From the NCBI RefSeq assembly GCF_014648855.1, contig NZ_BMRX01000011.1:284412-348411 (forward strand): a stretch of 64,000 nucleotides of DNA. The letters run 5' to 3'. The notes beneath the pieces were generated by a model that was not told where the DNA came from, did no database searches, and was given only the letters and a program-made list of their open reading frames with translations. Every line of letters starts with the position of its first letter. Position 1 is the stretch's first letter. Made by a program: the position numbers and the translations under genes. This stretch comes from Streptomyces parvulus. GTDB taxonomy: Bacteria; Actinomycetota; Actinomycetes; Streptomycetales; Streptomycetaceae. Shown piece by piece: positions 41,401-49,253 of the stretch.

Positions 41401-43532
41401 GCGTGCGGATCGCGGGCGCCGACCACTGGGCGGCGATCGAGGACGCCGGCCGGCTGCGCGACGCGCTGGGCACGGCGCTGCCCGTGGGCGTGCCCGAGGC
41501 CTTCACCGAGCCGGTCAAGGACCCCCTCGGCGACCTCCTCGCCCGGTACGCGCGCACCCACGGCCCCTTCACGTCGGTCACGGCGGCGGCCCGCTTCGGA
41601 CTGGGCGTGGCCGTCACCGAGGGCGCCCTGCAACGGCTCGCCGCGGGCGGACGGGTCGTGCAGGGCGAGTTCCACCCGGCGGGCATCGGCCAGGAGTGGT
41701 GCGACGCGACCGTGCTGCGCAGACTGCGCCGTCGCTCCCTGGCGGCCCTGCGGCACGAGCTGGAGCCGGTGCCGCCGGCCGCCCTCGGACAGTTCCTGCC
41801 CCAGTGGCAGCACATCGGCAAGGGGCACACGCTGCGCGGCATCGACGGGCTGGTGCGGGCGATCGAGCAGTTGCAGGGCGCCTCCGTGCCGGCGTCCGCC
41901 CTGGAGAAGCTGGTCCTGCCCTCCCGGGTGGCGGGCTACCAACCGGCCATGCTGGACGAGCTGACCGCCGCCGGGGAGGTGGTGTGGGCGGGAGCGGGTT
42001 CGCTCCCCGGCAAGGACGGGTGGGTCTCGTTGTACCTCGCGGACGCGGCCCCGCTCTTGCTGCCGCCGCCCCATCCGCTGGAGACGACCGCCCTGCACGA
42101 GTCGGTCCTGAGCGCCCTGTCGGGCGGGTACGGCCTGTTCTTCCGGCAGATCGGCGACCAGGTGCGCGCGACCACCCACCCGGAGGTCACCGATCCCCAG
42201 CTGGCGGACGCGCTGTGGGACCTGACGTGGTCCGGACGGCTGACCAACGACACCCTCGCGCCCCTGCGCTCGCTGCTCGGCTCCGGCCGCACCGCGGGCT
42301 CCACCGCCCACCGCGCCAAACGCGCCGTGCCCCGCGGCCGGTACGGCTCGCTGACCGCCGCCGCCCGCACCGCCTCGCGCACCGGACCGCCGACCGTGGC
42401 GGGCCGCTGGTCACTGCTGCCGGCCCGCGAGGCCGACGGCACGGTGCGCGCCCACGCCCTGGCACGCACCCTCCTCGACCGCCACGGCGTGGTGACCCGC
42501 GGCGCCGTCGCGGCGGAGGGCGTCGAAGGCGGCTTCGCGGCGGTGTACCGGATCCTGGCCGCCTTCGAGGAGAGCGGCCAGGCCCGGCGGGGTTACGTCG
42601 TGGAAGGGCTCGGGGCGGCGCAGTTCGCCATGGAGGGCGCCGTGGACCGGCTGCGCGCGGTCGCGAACGCCCGCGAGCGCGGCGACGGTTCACCGGTCCC
42701 CGACCGAGGCTCGCCCGGCCGCACCGGCACGCCCGGCGACCCGGCGTCCGCCCGGACCCCCACCCCGCCCTTCGCCGACTTCCCGGACTTCGCCCACCCC
42801 GGCGAACCGACCTCCGGGGCCTCCGAAGGCTCCGCCGATTCCGACGACACGGAGGCGTCCGCCGGCCCAGCCCTGGCCGACGGCGCCCTCGGCCCCGACG
42901 ACGACGTCTACGCGGACCCCGACCGGCTGGGCCGCTCACCCTCCCGGGGCGACTACATCTCCCCACGCGACTACGCCGAGCCCGGCGCAGGAGGCCCACG
43001 CGGCGGCGGCCCGCAGGGAGGCTTCGGCGGCCCACGCGGCGCATACGGAAGCAACGGCCCCTTCGACAGCGCCCCCTTCGGCAACGGCTCGTACGGCAAC
43101 AGTCCGTACGAAACCGGTCGCCGCGGCCGCCCCGCCCCCGGACCGCAGGCGGTCGTCCTCGCGGCCGCCGACCCGGCGAACGCGTACGGCGCCGCCCTCA
43201 CCTGGCCCGAGCCGCCGGCCGGCGCCACGCACAAGCCAGGCCGCAAGGCGGGCTCCCTGGTGGTGCTCGTCGAGGGCGAACCGGCCCTCTACATGGAGCG
43301 CGGCGGCAGGACGCTCCTCCTGTGGCCCGCCGAGCCCGACGAGGCGCCCGCCGACGACGCTCGGCTGCGGGCCGCGGCCGAGGCACTGGCCGGCGCCGCC
43401 CGCGCCGGCTCCCTCGGCACGGTCACGGTGGAGCGGATCAACGGCGCCGCGGCGCTGACGTCCCCCTTCGGCCCCCTTCTGGAGGAGGCGGGGTTCATCG
43501 CCACCCCGCGCGGTCTGCGGATCAGGGCATGA
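38439..43532 (+). CDS. lhr: Lhr-type superfamily 2 ATP-dependent helicase
   Basis: A 1,697-residue DNA helicase. Motif I is APTGSGKTLAAF (about 49), motif II is DEVH, and motif III is LSATVRP. Domain 2 has FANSRRLAERL, RAHHGSVSKEQR, VATSSLELGIDMG and LQRVGRAGH. The WH and Lhr-core regions follow (DHWAAIEDAGRLRDALGTALP and the large beta/WH C-terminal domain typical of Lhr-Core plus Lhr-CTD). A disordered insert lies at about 1410-1567 before the final conserved domain. ATG 38439 places the helicase at the usual distance. It is longer than mycobacterial Lhr (about 1,507). It probably acts in DNA repair and is followed by a DNA glycosylase gene 18 bp downstream. Confidence 0.9.
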   Translation: MVSSAHRALDGFSPATRGWFTGAFSAPTAAQAGAWQAISAGSDVLVVAPTGSGKTLAAFLAALDQLTSTPPPADPRKRCRVLYVSPLKALAVDVERNLRSPLTGIRQESVRLGLPEPEVKVGIRSGDTPAAERRALSTRPPDILITTPESLFLMLTSATREALTGIETVILDEVHAVAGTKRGAHLALTLERLDELLPKPARRIGLSATVRPVDEVARFLAPRGRVEIVQPDSGKEFDLSVVVPVEDLGELGGSPVADKEEGAERPSIWPHVEERITDLVQSHRSTIVFANSRRLAERLCNRLNEIAYERATGEPLDEHHSPAELMGGSGAAQGAPSVIARAHHGSVSKEQRALVEEDLKAGRLPAVVATSSLELGIDMGAVDLVVQVESPPSVASGLQRVGRAGHQVGAVSTGVVFPKYRGDLVQSAVVTERMRSGAIEALRIPANPLDVLAQQIVAMTALDTWQVDDLLTTVRRAAPFASLPESAFTAVLDMLAGRYPSDAFAELRPRVVWDRVTGTVTGRPGAQRLAVTSGGTIPDRGLFGVFLAGADPKKGGGRVGELDEEMVYESRVGDVFTLGTSSWRIEDITRDRVLVSPAPGVPGRLPFWKGDQLGRPLELGRALGAFLREVGSLSKEDARLRLVTAGLDAWAADNVLAYLDEQREACGHVPDDRTIVVERFRDELGDWRVVVHSPFGAQVHAPWALALGARLSERYGMDAQVMHADDGIVLRLPDADLMGLDLLDQEPSKPGLEYDAEQAPVGAADVVFDKGEVDRVVTEQVGGSALFASRFRECAARALLLPRRSPGRRTPLWQQRQRAAQLLEVASEYGSFPIVLEAIRECLQDVFDVPGLVELMGDLEARKVRLVEVTTPEPSPFARSLLFGYVAQFLYEGDSPLAERRAAALSLDSRLLAELLGQAELRELLDAEVLTELERELQWLTEDRRIKDPEGVADLLRLLGPLTDAELAERGAEPQWAPELARARRAISVRIAGADHWAAIEDAGRLRDALGTALPVGVPEAFTEPVKDPLGDLLARYARTHGPFTSVTAAARFGLGVAVTEGALQRLAAGGRVVQGEFHPAGIGQEWCDATVLRRLRRRSLAALRHELEPVPPAALGQFLPQWQHIGKGHTLRGIDGLVRAIEQLQGASVPASALEKLVLPSRVAGYQPAMLDELTAAGEVVWAGAGSLPGKDGWVSLYLADAAPLLLPPPHPLETTALHESVLSALSGGYGLFFRQIGDQVRATTHPEVTDPQLADALWDLTWSGRLTNDTLAPLRSLLGSGRTAGSTAHRAKRAVPRGRYGSLTAAARTASRTGPPTVAGRWSLLPAREADGTVRAHALARTLLDRHGVVTRGAVAAEGVEGGFAAVYRILAAFEESGQARRGYVVEGLGAAQFAMEGAVDRLRAVANARERGDGSPVPDRGSPGRTGTPGDPASARTPTPPFADFPDFAHPGEPTSGASEGSADSDDTEASAGPALADGALGPDDDVYADPDRLGRSPSRGDYISPRDYAEPGAGGPRGGGPQGGFGGPRGAYGSNGPFDSAPFGNGSYGNSPYETGRRGRPAPGPQAVVLAAADPANAYGAALTWPEPPAGATHKPGRKAGSLVVLVEGEPALYMERGGRTLLLWPAEPDEAPADDARLRAAAEALAGAARAGSLGTVTVERINGAAALTSPFGPLLEEAGFIATPRGLRIRA

Positions 43533-43550
43533 GCCTGCCACCCTGGTCCC

Positions 43551-44420
43551 ATGCCCGAAGGTGACACGGTCTGGCAGGCGGCGCGGCGGCTGCACGATGC
43601 CCTCGCGGGCAAGGTGCTGACCCTCAGCGACTTCCGCGTCCCCCGCTACGCGCTGGTCGACCTCACCGGCCGCACCGTCCTGGACGTCACCCCCCGCGGC
43701 AAGCACCTGCTCACCCACGTCGAGGGCGGCCTGACGGTCCACTCGCACCTGCGGATGGACGGCGCCTGGAAGATCTTCGCGGCCGGTCAGCGCTGGAAGG
43801 GCGGCCCCGCCCACCAGATCCGCGTGGTCCTCGGCAACGCCGACCGCACCGCCGTGGGCTACCGCCTGCCGGTACTGGACATCCTGCGCACCGCCGACGA
43901 CGAGCGTGCCGTGGGCCATCTCGGCCCCGACCTGCTGGGGCCCGACTGGGACCCGGACCGGGCCTGGGCCAATTTGAGCGCCGACCCCTCCCGACAGCTC
44001 GGCGAGGCCCTGCTCGACCAGCGCAATCTCGCGGGCGTCGGCAATGTCTACAAGAGCGAGATCTGCTTCCTGCTGGGCGTCACGCCCTGGCTCCCCGTCG
44101 GCGAGGTGCCCCCCGACCGTGCTGCCCACCTGCCCGCGCTGGCCAAGAAGCTCCTGGAGGCCAACCGCGACCGCCCGGTCCGCCGCACGACGGGCCTGCC
44201 GGGCCACGACCTGTTCGTGTACGGCCGCGCGCCCCGCCCCTGTCTTCGCTGCGGCACCTCGGTACGGGTGGCCGAACAGGGCGACGGCTCCCGGGAACGC
44301 CCGACGTACTGGTGTCCGGCCTGCCAGAGCGGGCCGGCCCCGCGGGGCTTCAGCCGGCGAGGAGGGCGTCCATCTGGCCCGCCGCCTCCCGCAGACCCTC
44401 CTCCATCCCCATGGCCGTGA
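43551..44420 (+). CDS. Fpg/Nei family DNA glycosylase
   Basis: A 289-residue base-excision glycosylase/AP lyase. The mature N-terminus PEGDTV carries the catalytic Pro2 and Glu3, the Nei-type pattern. The helix-two-turn-helix has LLDQRNLAGVGNVYKSEICFL. The C-terminal zinc finger has CLRCGTSV and YWCPACQ. It probably removes oxidised bases. A 30-residue Pro-rich tail after the finger overlaps the convergent SRPBCC gene by 71 bp. It is probably cotranscribed with the helicase. Confidence 0.92.
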   Translation: MPEGDTVWQAARRLHDALAGKVLTLSDFRVPRYALVDLTGRTVLDVTPRGKHLLTHVEGGLTVHSHLRMDGAWKIFAAGQRWKGGPAHQIRVVLGNADRTAVGYRLPVLDILRTADDERAVGHLGPDLLGPDWDPDRAWANLSADPSRQLGEALLDQRNLAGVGNVYKSEICFLLGVTPWLPVGEVPPDRAAHLPALAKKLLEANRDRPVRRTTGLPGHDLFVYGRAPRPCLRCGTSVRVAEQGDGSRERPTYWCPACQSGPAPRGFSRRGGRPSGPPPPADPPPSPWP

Positions 44421-44835
44421 GCTGGTCCATCTGCTCACGGGTGTCGAAGACCGCGCGCATCTCCATGCGGGTGCCGCCGTCGCGCTCGGTGAGCGTGACC
44501 CGGTTGGTCGTCGTCGGCATGGCGGCGTTCGGCACACCGTCGGCGTCCGCGAACCCGTCGGTGAACTCCAGCGAACGGGGTGCGTCGACCGTGGCCACCC
44601 TCCACCAGCCCCGGTACGTGTCGCCCTCCGGGCCGGTCATGAAGTAGGTGACGTCCCCGCCCGGCGTCAGATCGTGCTCCTCGACCGTGGCCGGGAAGGC
44701 CGGCGGGCCCCACCAGCGCTCCAGCTGCCGCGGGTCGGACCACAGCTGCCACACCCGTGGCGCCGGGGCCGCGAGGTCGGCCACCAGGGTGAGGGTCAGG
44801 TTGTCGGTGTCCTTGTCCAGGCTGGTGACGCTCAT
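44350..44835 (-). CDS. SRPBCC (AHSA1-like) domain protein
   Basis: A 161-residue AHSA1/START-fold protein with PAPRVWQLWSDPRQLERWWGPP, TYFMTGPEGDTYRGWWRV and MEMRAVFDTREQMDQL. Such proteins bind hydrophobic ligands or act as stress proteins. ATG 44835 has GGAAGGA 9 nt upstream. It follows the small membrane protein gene by 16 bp, in a probable dps operon. Its 3' end overlaps the glycosylase gene on the other strand. Confidence 0.88.
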   Translation of the reverse strand: MSVTSLDKDTDNLTLTLVADLAAPAPRVWQLWSDPRQLERWWGPPAFPATVEEHDLTPGGDVTYFMTGPEGDTYRGWWRVATVDAPRSLEFTDGFADADGVPNAAMPTTTNRVTLTERDGGTRMEMRAVFDTREQMDQLTAMGMEEGLREAAGQMDALLAG

Positions 44836-44851
44836 CGGATCGGTCCTTCCG

Positions 44852-45154
44852 TCAGTTGGAGCCGGGACCGTGCGGTGGCTCCGCAACCCCGCGCGCCCCA
44901 CCCGCCCCCGGGCTTTCGGGCCCGCGCACCGCCACACGCAGCGCCCGCCGCCACCGTCCCGCCTCCAGTGCGCCCGCGGACAGCCGCCGCGGCGCGCAGT
45001 GCACCGGCAGCACGCTCAGCCCCCAGCCTCCGGCCGCGACCGCCCCTTCGAGCACACCAGCACCGGGATCCAGCGCCAGCCTCAGCACGGCCCACCACCA
45101 GAGCCCGCCGAGCCCCAGCGCGGCCGCCCTGCGAGCCGTCCGCGCCGACGCCAT
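44852..45154 (-). CDS. Small membrane-associated protein downstream of dps
   Basis: A 100-residue protein with one hydrophobic helix (AAALGLGGLWWWAVLRLAL) and a weaker second segment (GGWGLSVLPVHCAPRRL), then a basic, Gly-rich tail. It starts 6 bp after the dps stop, so it is probably translated from the dps transcript. No domain recognised; the coding call rests on spacing and composition. Confidence 0.6.
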   Translation of the reverse strand: MASARTARRAAALGLGGLWWWAVLRLALDPGAGVLEGAVAAGGWGLSVLPVHCAPRRLSAGALEAGRWRRALRVAVRGPESPGAGGARGVAEPPHGPGSN

Positions 45155-45160
45155 CCCGCG

Positions 45161-45631
45161 TCATCCGTTTTCGGCCTGGAACATCCAGTGCTGCTTCTCG
45201 AGATCCGCCGTGATCTGGATGAAGATGTCCTGGCTCACGGGGTCCGGATCGCCGGTCGCGGTGATCCGCTCGCGCATCCGCCCGATCACCGCGCCGAGCG
45301 CGTCCACGATCGTCTGCACGGCGGTGGTGTCGTCGACCCAGCCCTCCGGCGTCACGTCGATGCCGCTGCCCACGGCGACCGTCGCGGCCCGTCCGTCGGG
45401 CGAGACCCCGAGCGCGGAGGCCCGCTCGGCCACGGTGTCCGAGTGCGTGCGCGCGGTGCCGACGAGTTCGTCGAGCTGCAGGTGGACGGAGCGGAACCGG
45501 GGGCCGACCACGTTCCAGTGGATCTGCTTCGCCACCAGGGCCAGGTCGACGAGGTCCACGAGGGCGCCCTGCAGCGCCTCGGACACGGTCTTCAGGTCCG
45601 CGTCGGTCAACGGACTCTTCACAACGTACAT
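45161..45631 (-). CDS. dps: Dps family DNA-binding ferritin-like protein
   Basis: A 156-residue Dps that forms a dodecamer to store iron and shield DNA. The ferroxidase signature reads KQIHWNVVGPRFRSVHLQLDELV, with conserved His, Asp and Glu. The C-terminal helix has SQDIFIQITADLEKQHWMFQAE. ATG 45631 has a GGAGGT site 5 nt upstream, suggesting strong translation. It follows clgR behind a large hairpin. Confidence 0.92.
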   Translation of the reverse strand: MYVVKSPLTDADLKTVSEALQGALVDLVDLALVAKQIHWNVVGPRFRSVHLQLDELVGTARTHSDTVAERASALGVSPDGRAATVAVGSGIDVTPEGWVDDTTAVQTIVDALGAVIGRMRERITATGDPDPVSQDIFIQITADLEKQHWMFQAENG

Positions 45632-45801
45632 CCACACCTCCGGCGGTTCGCCCCCCGGCCATCTCCCTCCACGATGACCGCACCACCGTGCACCGGCAAC
45701 CGGCGGCGACCCGCCCGACCGCGTCCCACGACCGGACGCGTCACAAGCCCGCGAGGGCCGAGGCACGGCTGCCCCGCCCCGGCCCGTCCCGGACAAGCGA
45801 A

Positions 45802-45850
45802 GACCCCGGCCGGTCCTCCCCGGTCTCCCGGAGAGGCCCCGGCCGGGGTC
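45802..45850 (-). terminator. Terminator after clgR
   Basis: GACCCCGGCCGG (45802-45813) pairs with CCGGCCGGGGTC (45839-45850), and an inner partial stem GGTC/GGCC with TCTCCCGGAGA extends it. It lies 29 bp after the clgR stop and before the dps promoter region. Confidence 0.7.
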
Positions 45851-45878
45851 TCACATGCACATGTGCCTGCGGGTAGCG

Positions 45879-46259
45879 TCAGGCGGCGACGACGTCCACT
45901 GCCTCGGCGGGCGCCTTGATGGTCACCCGCTCCGGTGGCACGCCGGTCACCGAGACGGAACCCAGCATCGGGCGCACCGGTGCCGGCACGGTCTCGCTGG
46001 GCGTCGCCGCAGCGGACTGGGCCAGCTCGGCGAGGGCGAGCTCGTCGCTCACTTCCCGCATGAGCTCGGACATCCGTACGTCCAGCGCGTCGCAGATGGC
46101 GGAGAGCAGCTCGGAAGAAGCCTCCTTCTGCCCCCGCTCCACCTCGGAGAGATAGCCGAGTGAGACTCGGGCGGACGAGGAGACTTCGCGCAGAGTACGG
46201 CCCTGGCGCTGGCGCTGCCGACGCAGCACGTCACCCAGCAGGCGACGGAGCAGAATCAT
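45879..46259 (-). CDS. clgR: Transcriptional activator ClgR of Clp protease genes
   Basis: A 126-residue Xre-type regulator. The helix-turn-helix reads RTLREVSSSARVSLGYLSEVERGQKEAS. The C-terminus ends VDVVAA; terminal alanines are the degron by which Streptomyces ClgR is destroyed by ClpP1P2, so the regulator's level reports protease load. ATG 46259 has GAGGAGG upstream. It sits next to cinA-pgsA-rimO, a conserved actinobacterial arrangement. Confidence 0.92.
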   Translation of the reverse strand: MILLRRLLGDVLRRQRQRQGRTLREVSSSARVSLGYLSEVERGQKEASSELLSAICDALDVRMSELMREVSDELALAELAQSAAATPSETVPAPVRPMLGSVSVTGVPPERVTIKAPAEAVDVVAA

Positions 46260-46368
46260 CGGTGGCTCCCTCCTCGGACCGTGTAACCGCATCCTTCACG
46301 CCCCACCGTACCGCCTCGCGCCGCGGCCGTGCGGGGAGCGATGTCGTGTTCACTCAGGGCTGCAAACA

Positions 46369-46914
46369 TCAAAACCCCCCGTTCCGTTCCGTATCCTGTG
46401 CCCGCTCATTCCCAGTCTGTTCGCCCGCAAGCTCCCCCAGAAGGAGTGCGAGTACGCTCCGTACACTCTCCATACGAATTTCCGCACGGTCGCCGTTCAA
46501 CCGCAGCGCCTCCACTTTTCCGCCACAGGCGGAACCCTCAAGGGTCCCGAGGGGCCCGTCGACGGCCACGAAGACCGTCCCCACGGGCTGCCCGTCCTGG
46601 GCGTCCGGGCCTGCCACGCCGGTCGTCGCGATGCCCCAGTCGGCGCCCAGAATTTTCCGGGCTCCTGCCGCCATCTGGGCCGCCACCTGCGGATCCACCG
46701 CTCCACGGGCCGCGAGCAGGCTTCCGTCGACGCCGAGGATCTCCCGCTTCAGCTCCGTCGCGTACGCGGTGACGGACCCCCGGAACGCCTTGGACGCGCC
46801 GGGCACCGCCGTGATCGCGGACGCCACCATTCCGCCGGTCAGGGACTCGGCGACCGCGAGGGTCTCGCCCCTCACGGTCAGTAGTCGCACCACGTCGGCG
46901 GCTGTGGAACTCAA
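46369..46914 (-). CDS. cinA: CinA C-terminal family, nicotinamide-nucleotide amidohydrolase (PncC-like)
   Basis: A 181-residue protein with the CinA C-domain signature: LAVAESLTGGMVASAITAVPGASKAFRGSV, ARGAVDPQVAAQMAAGARK and ATTGVAGPDAQDGQPVGTVFVA. It probably deamidates nicotinamide mononucleotide in NAD recycling. The N-terminal COG1058 domain of full CinA is absent. The start is probably TTG 46914, with AAGGGG upstream and a TTGA overlap with the pgsA stop. Confidence 0.9.
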   Translation of the reverse strand: MSSTAADVVRLLTVRGETLAVAESLTGGMVASAITAVPGASKAFRGSVTAYATELKREILGVDGSLLAARGAVDPQVAAQMAAGARKILGADWGIATTGVAGPDAQDGQPVGTVFVAVDGPLGTLEGSACGGKVEALRLNGDRAEIRMESVRSVLALLLGELAGEQTGNERAQDTERNGGF

Positions 46915-47684
46915 GCTTCCGACCCCTTCAACGCCGCCCGGCGCTCGGCGATTCCCCGGCGGCGCAGCACAATGGCCTGCTTCACATAGTCCAGACCGGT
47001 CACGACGGTCAGGACGACCGCCGCGGCCATCACCCAGAACCTCAGGGTGGCCAGGGGCCCCGTCAGTGCCAGGACGTACATCCCCACGGCGATGCCCTGG
47101 GTGAGCGTCTTGAGCTTGCCGCCGCGGCTGGCGGGGATGACGCCGTACCGGATGACGACGAAGCGCAGCACGGTGATCCCGAGCTCCCGGCCGAGGATCA
47201 CGGCCGTGACCCACCAGGGCAGATCACCGAGCGCCGACAGGCAGATGAGCGCCGCTCCCATGATCGCCTTGTCGGCGATGGGGTCGGCGATCTTCCCGAA
47301 GTCGGTGACGAGGTTGTACGTCCGGGCCAGATGGCCGTCGAACAGGTCGGTGATCATGGCGATGGCGAAGGCCGCCCAGGCGAAGGAGCGCCAGGCCGGG
47401 TCGTACCCGCCGTTGCCGAGCATCAGGGCGACGAAGGCCGGGACGAGGAGCAGCCGGAGCATCGTCAGGAGATTGGCGACGTTCCAGACGCTCGCCTGGT
47501 TGACGGCGGCGGCGGCGATCTTGCCGCCCCTCAGCGCGGCGCCGCCCTCGGTCGCGCCCCGCTCCGGAGTCCCTGCCGGGGCCGTGCGCCCGGCCGGTTC
47601 CTCCGTGGTTCCCGCCGGGGGGCGCGGGCCGGTCCTGCGCGCGCCGGAGGAGCCGCCCGCCGCGGACGCCGGGACTCCGGTCAT
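46911..47684 (-). CDS. pgsA: CDP-diacylglycerol-glycerol-3-phosphate 3-phosphatidyltransferase
   Basis: A 257-residue CDP-alcohol phosphatidyltransferase. The family motif DxxDGxxAR...GxxxDxxxD is seen in DLFDGHLARTYNLVTDFGKI followed by ADPIAD. Six hydrophobic helices follow a 65-residue disordered Ala/Gly/Pro-rich head. It makes phosphatidylglycerol phosphate for membrane lipids. The ATG overlaps the rimO stop (ATGA), and its own stop overlaps cinA. Confidence 0.93.
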   Translation of the reverse strand: MTGVPASAAGGSSGARRTGPRPPAGTTEEPAGRTAPAGTPERGATEGGAALRGGKIAAAAVNQASVWNVANLLTMLRLLLVPAFVALMLGNGGYDPAWRSFAWAAFAIAMITDLFDGHLARTYNLVTDFGKIADPIADKAIMGAALICLSALGDLPWWVTAVILGRELGITVLRFVVIRYGVIPASRGGKLKTLTQGIAVGMYVLALTGPLATLRFWVMAAAVVLTVVTGLDYVKQAIVLRRRGIAERRAALKGSEA

Positions 47685-49162
47685 CTGCCGGCCTCCTCAC
47701 TACATTCGGGCGAGCCCGGCAGCGGTTCGGCCACCAGGTCGACGCCCTCCGTGCCGACCACCTTCGCGTCGACCATACGACCGACAGCGAGACCTTCGCC
47801 GCTCGTGAGCAGCACCTGGCCGTCCGTCTCGGGCGCCTGGTGCTCGGCCCGGCCGCGGACCCCGTCACCGTCCGCTCCCGGCTCCACCGACTCGACGAGT
47901 ACCCGCACGGTCGCGCCGACGCGCTCCTCTGCACGCTGGGAGACGAGTTCCTCGGCGAGGCGGGAGACACGCGCCAGCCGCTCGGCGACGACGTCCTCGT
48001 CCAGCTTGTCCTCGTAGGTCGCCGCCTCGGTGCCCTCCTCGTCGGAGTAGCCGAAGACGCCGATGGCGTCGAGCCGGGCGTGGTTCAGGAACCGCTCCAG
48101 CTCGGCGAGGTCGTCGGCGGTCTCGCCGGGGAACCCCACGATGAAGTTGGAGCGCACGCCCGCCTCGGGGGCCTTGCTCCGGATGGTGTCCAGCAGCTCC
48201 AGGAAGCGGTCGGTGTCGCCGAAGCGGCGCATCGCGCGCAGCACGTTCGGCGCGGAGTGCTGGAAGGAGAGGTCGAAGTAGGGCACGACCTTCTCGGTGG
48301 AGGTGAGGACGTCGATGAGGCCCGGGCGCATCTCGGCGGGCTGGAGGTAGCTGACCCGCACGCGCTCGATGCCGTCGACGTCGGCGAGGTTGGGCAGCAG
48401 CGACTCCAGGAGGCGGATGTCGCCGAGGTCCTTGCCGTAGGAGGTGTTGTTCTCGGAGACCAGCATGATCTCCTTGACGCCCTGCTCGGCCAGCCACCGC
48501 GTCTCGTTGAGCACGTCGCTCGGGCGGCGCGAGATGAAGGAGCCGCGGAAGGAGGGGATGGCGCAGAAGGAGCAGCGGCGGTCGCAGCCGGAGGCGAGCT
48601 TCACCGAGGCGACCGGGGAGCCGTCCAGGCGCCGGCGCAGGGGCGCGCGAGGACCGGAGGCCGGGGCGACACCCTCGGGGAGGTCGGTCGGCCCGTGTCC
48701 CGGCAGGGCGACGGCGGCACCGGCCTCCTGGCGCTCGGCGGGGCTGATGGGCAGCAGCTTGCGCCGGTCGCGGGGGGTGTGCGCGGCGTGGATGCCGCCG
48801 CTGAGGATGGTCTGGAGCCGGTCGGAGATGTCGGCGTAGTCGTCGAAGCCGAGCACGCCGTCGGCCTCGGGGAGGGCCTCGGCGAGGTCCTTGCCGTACC
48901 GCTCGGCCATGCAGCCCACCGCCACGACGGCCTGCGTTCTTCCGTGCCCCTTGAGGTCGTTGGCCTCCAGGAGGGCGTCCACGGAGTCCTTCTTCGCGGC
49001 CTCCACGAAGCCGCAGGTGTTCACGACGGCGACGTCCGCTTCCTCGGCGTCGTCGACGAGCTTCCAGCCGTCCGCCTCCAGACGGCCTGCGAGCTCCTCC
49101 GAGTCCACCTCGTTACGGGCGCAGCCAAGGGTGACGAGTGCGACGGTACGGCTTTCAGGCAT
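47681..49162 (-). CDS. rimO: Ribosomal protein S12 methylthiotransferase RimO
   Basis: A 493-residue radical SAM enzyme that methylthiolates an Asp of ribosomal protein S12. The N-domain cysteines are in TLGCARNEVDSE, NTCGFVEAAKKDS and GCMAERYG. The radical SAM motif is CDRRCSFC (about 196-203) and YLQPAEMRP follows. An insert of about 40 residues rich in Gly/Pro/Ala/Arg (about 148-190) before the SAM motif is typical of actinobacterial RimO. A TRAM domain ends the protein. ATG 49162 is chosen over a longer frame. Confidence 0.94.
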   Translation of the reverse strand: MPESRTVALVTLGCARNEVDSEELAGRLEADGWKLVDDAEEADVAVVNTCGFVEAAKKDSVDALLEANDLKGHGRTQAVVAVGCMAERYGKDLAEALPEADGVLGFDDYADISDRLQTILSGGIHAAHTPRDRRKLLPISPAERQEAGAAVALPGHGPTDLPEGVAPASGPRAPLRRRLDGSPVASVKLASGCDRRCSFCAIPSFRGSFISRRPSDVLNETRWLAEQGVKEIMLVSENNTSYGKDLGDIRLLESLLPNLADVDGIERVRVSYLQPAEMRPGLIDVLTSTEKVVPYFDLSFQHSAPNVLRAMRRFGDTDRFLELLDTIRSKAPEAGVRSNFIVGFPGETADDLAELERFLNHARLDAIGVFGYSDEEGTEAATYEDKLDEDVVAERLARVSRLAEELVSQRAEERVGATVRVLVESVEPGADGDGVRGRAEHQAPETDGQVLLTSGEGLAVGRMVDAKVVGTEGVDLVAEPLPGSPECSEEAGR

Positions 49163-49199
49163 GGGCTCAAGACTACTTCGTCCCGCCGACAGCCCATGT

Positions 49200-49233
49200 C
49201 GACGGGGTTGGCCGATGCCGGCCAACCCCGTCG
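49200..49233 (-). terminator. Terminator between rodZ-like gene and rimO
   Basis: A 14-bp perfect stem, CGACGGGGTTGGCC with GGCCAACCCCGTCG, around a 6-nt loop. It lies 21 bp after the stop of the helix-turn-helix gene and before rimO. Confidence 0.8.
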
Positions 49234-49253
49234 TCGCGTGCCCTGCGGGTGCC

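Noticed and set aside
37982..43564. An 1,860-codon open frame overlapping the Lhr helicase in another plus frame
   Set aside because: The helicase frame carries all SF2 motifs. The other frame is Arg/Gly/Pro-rich noise.
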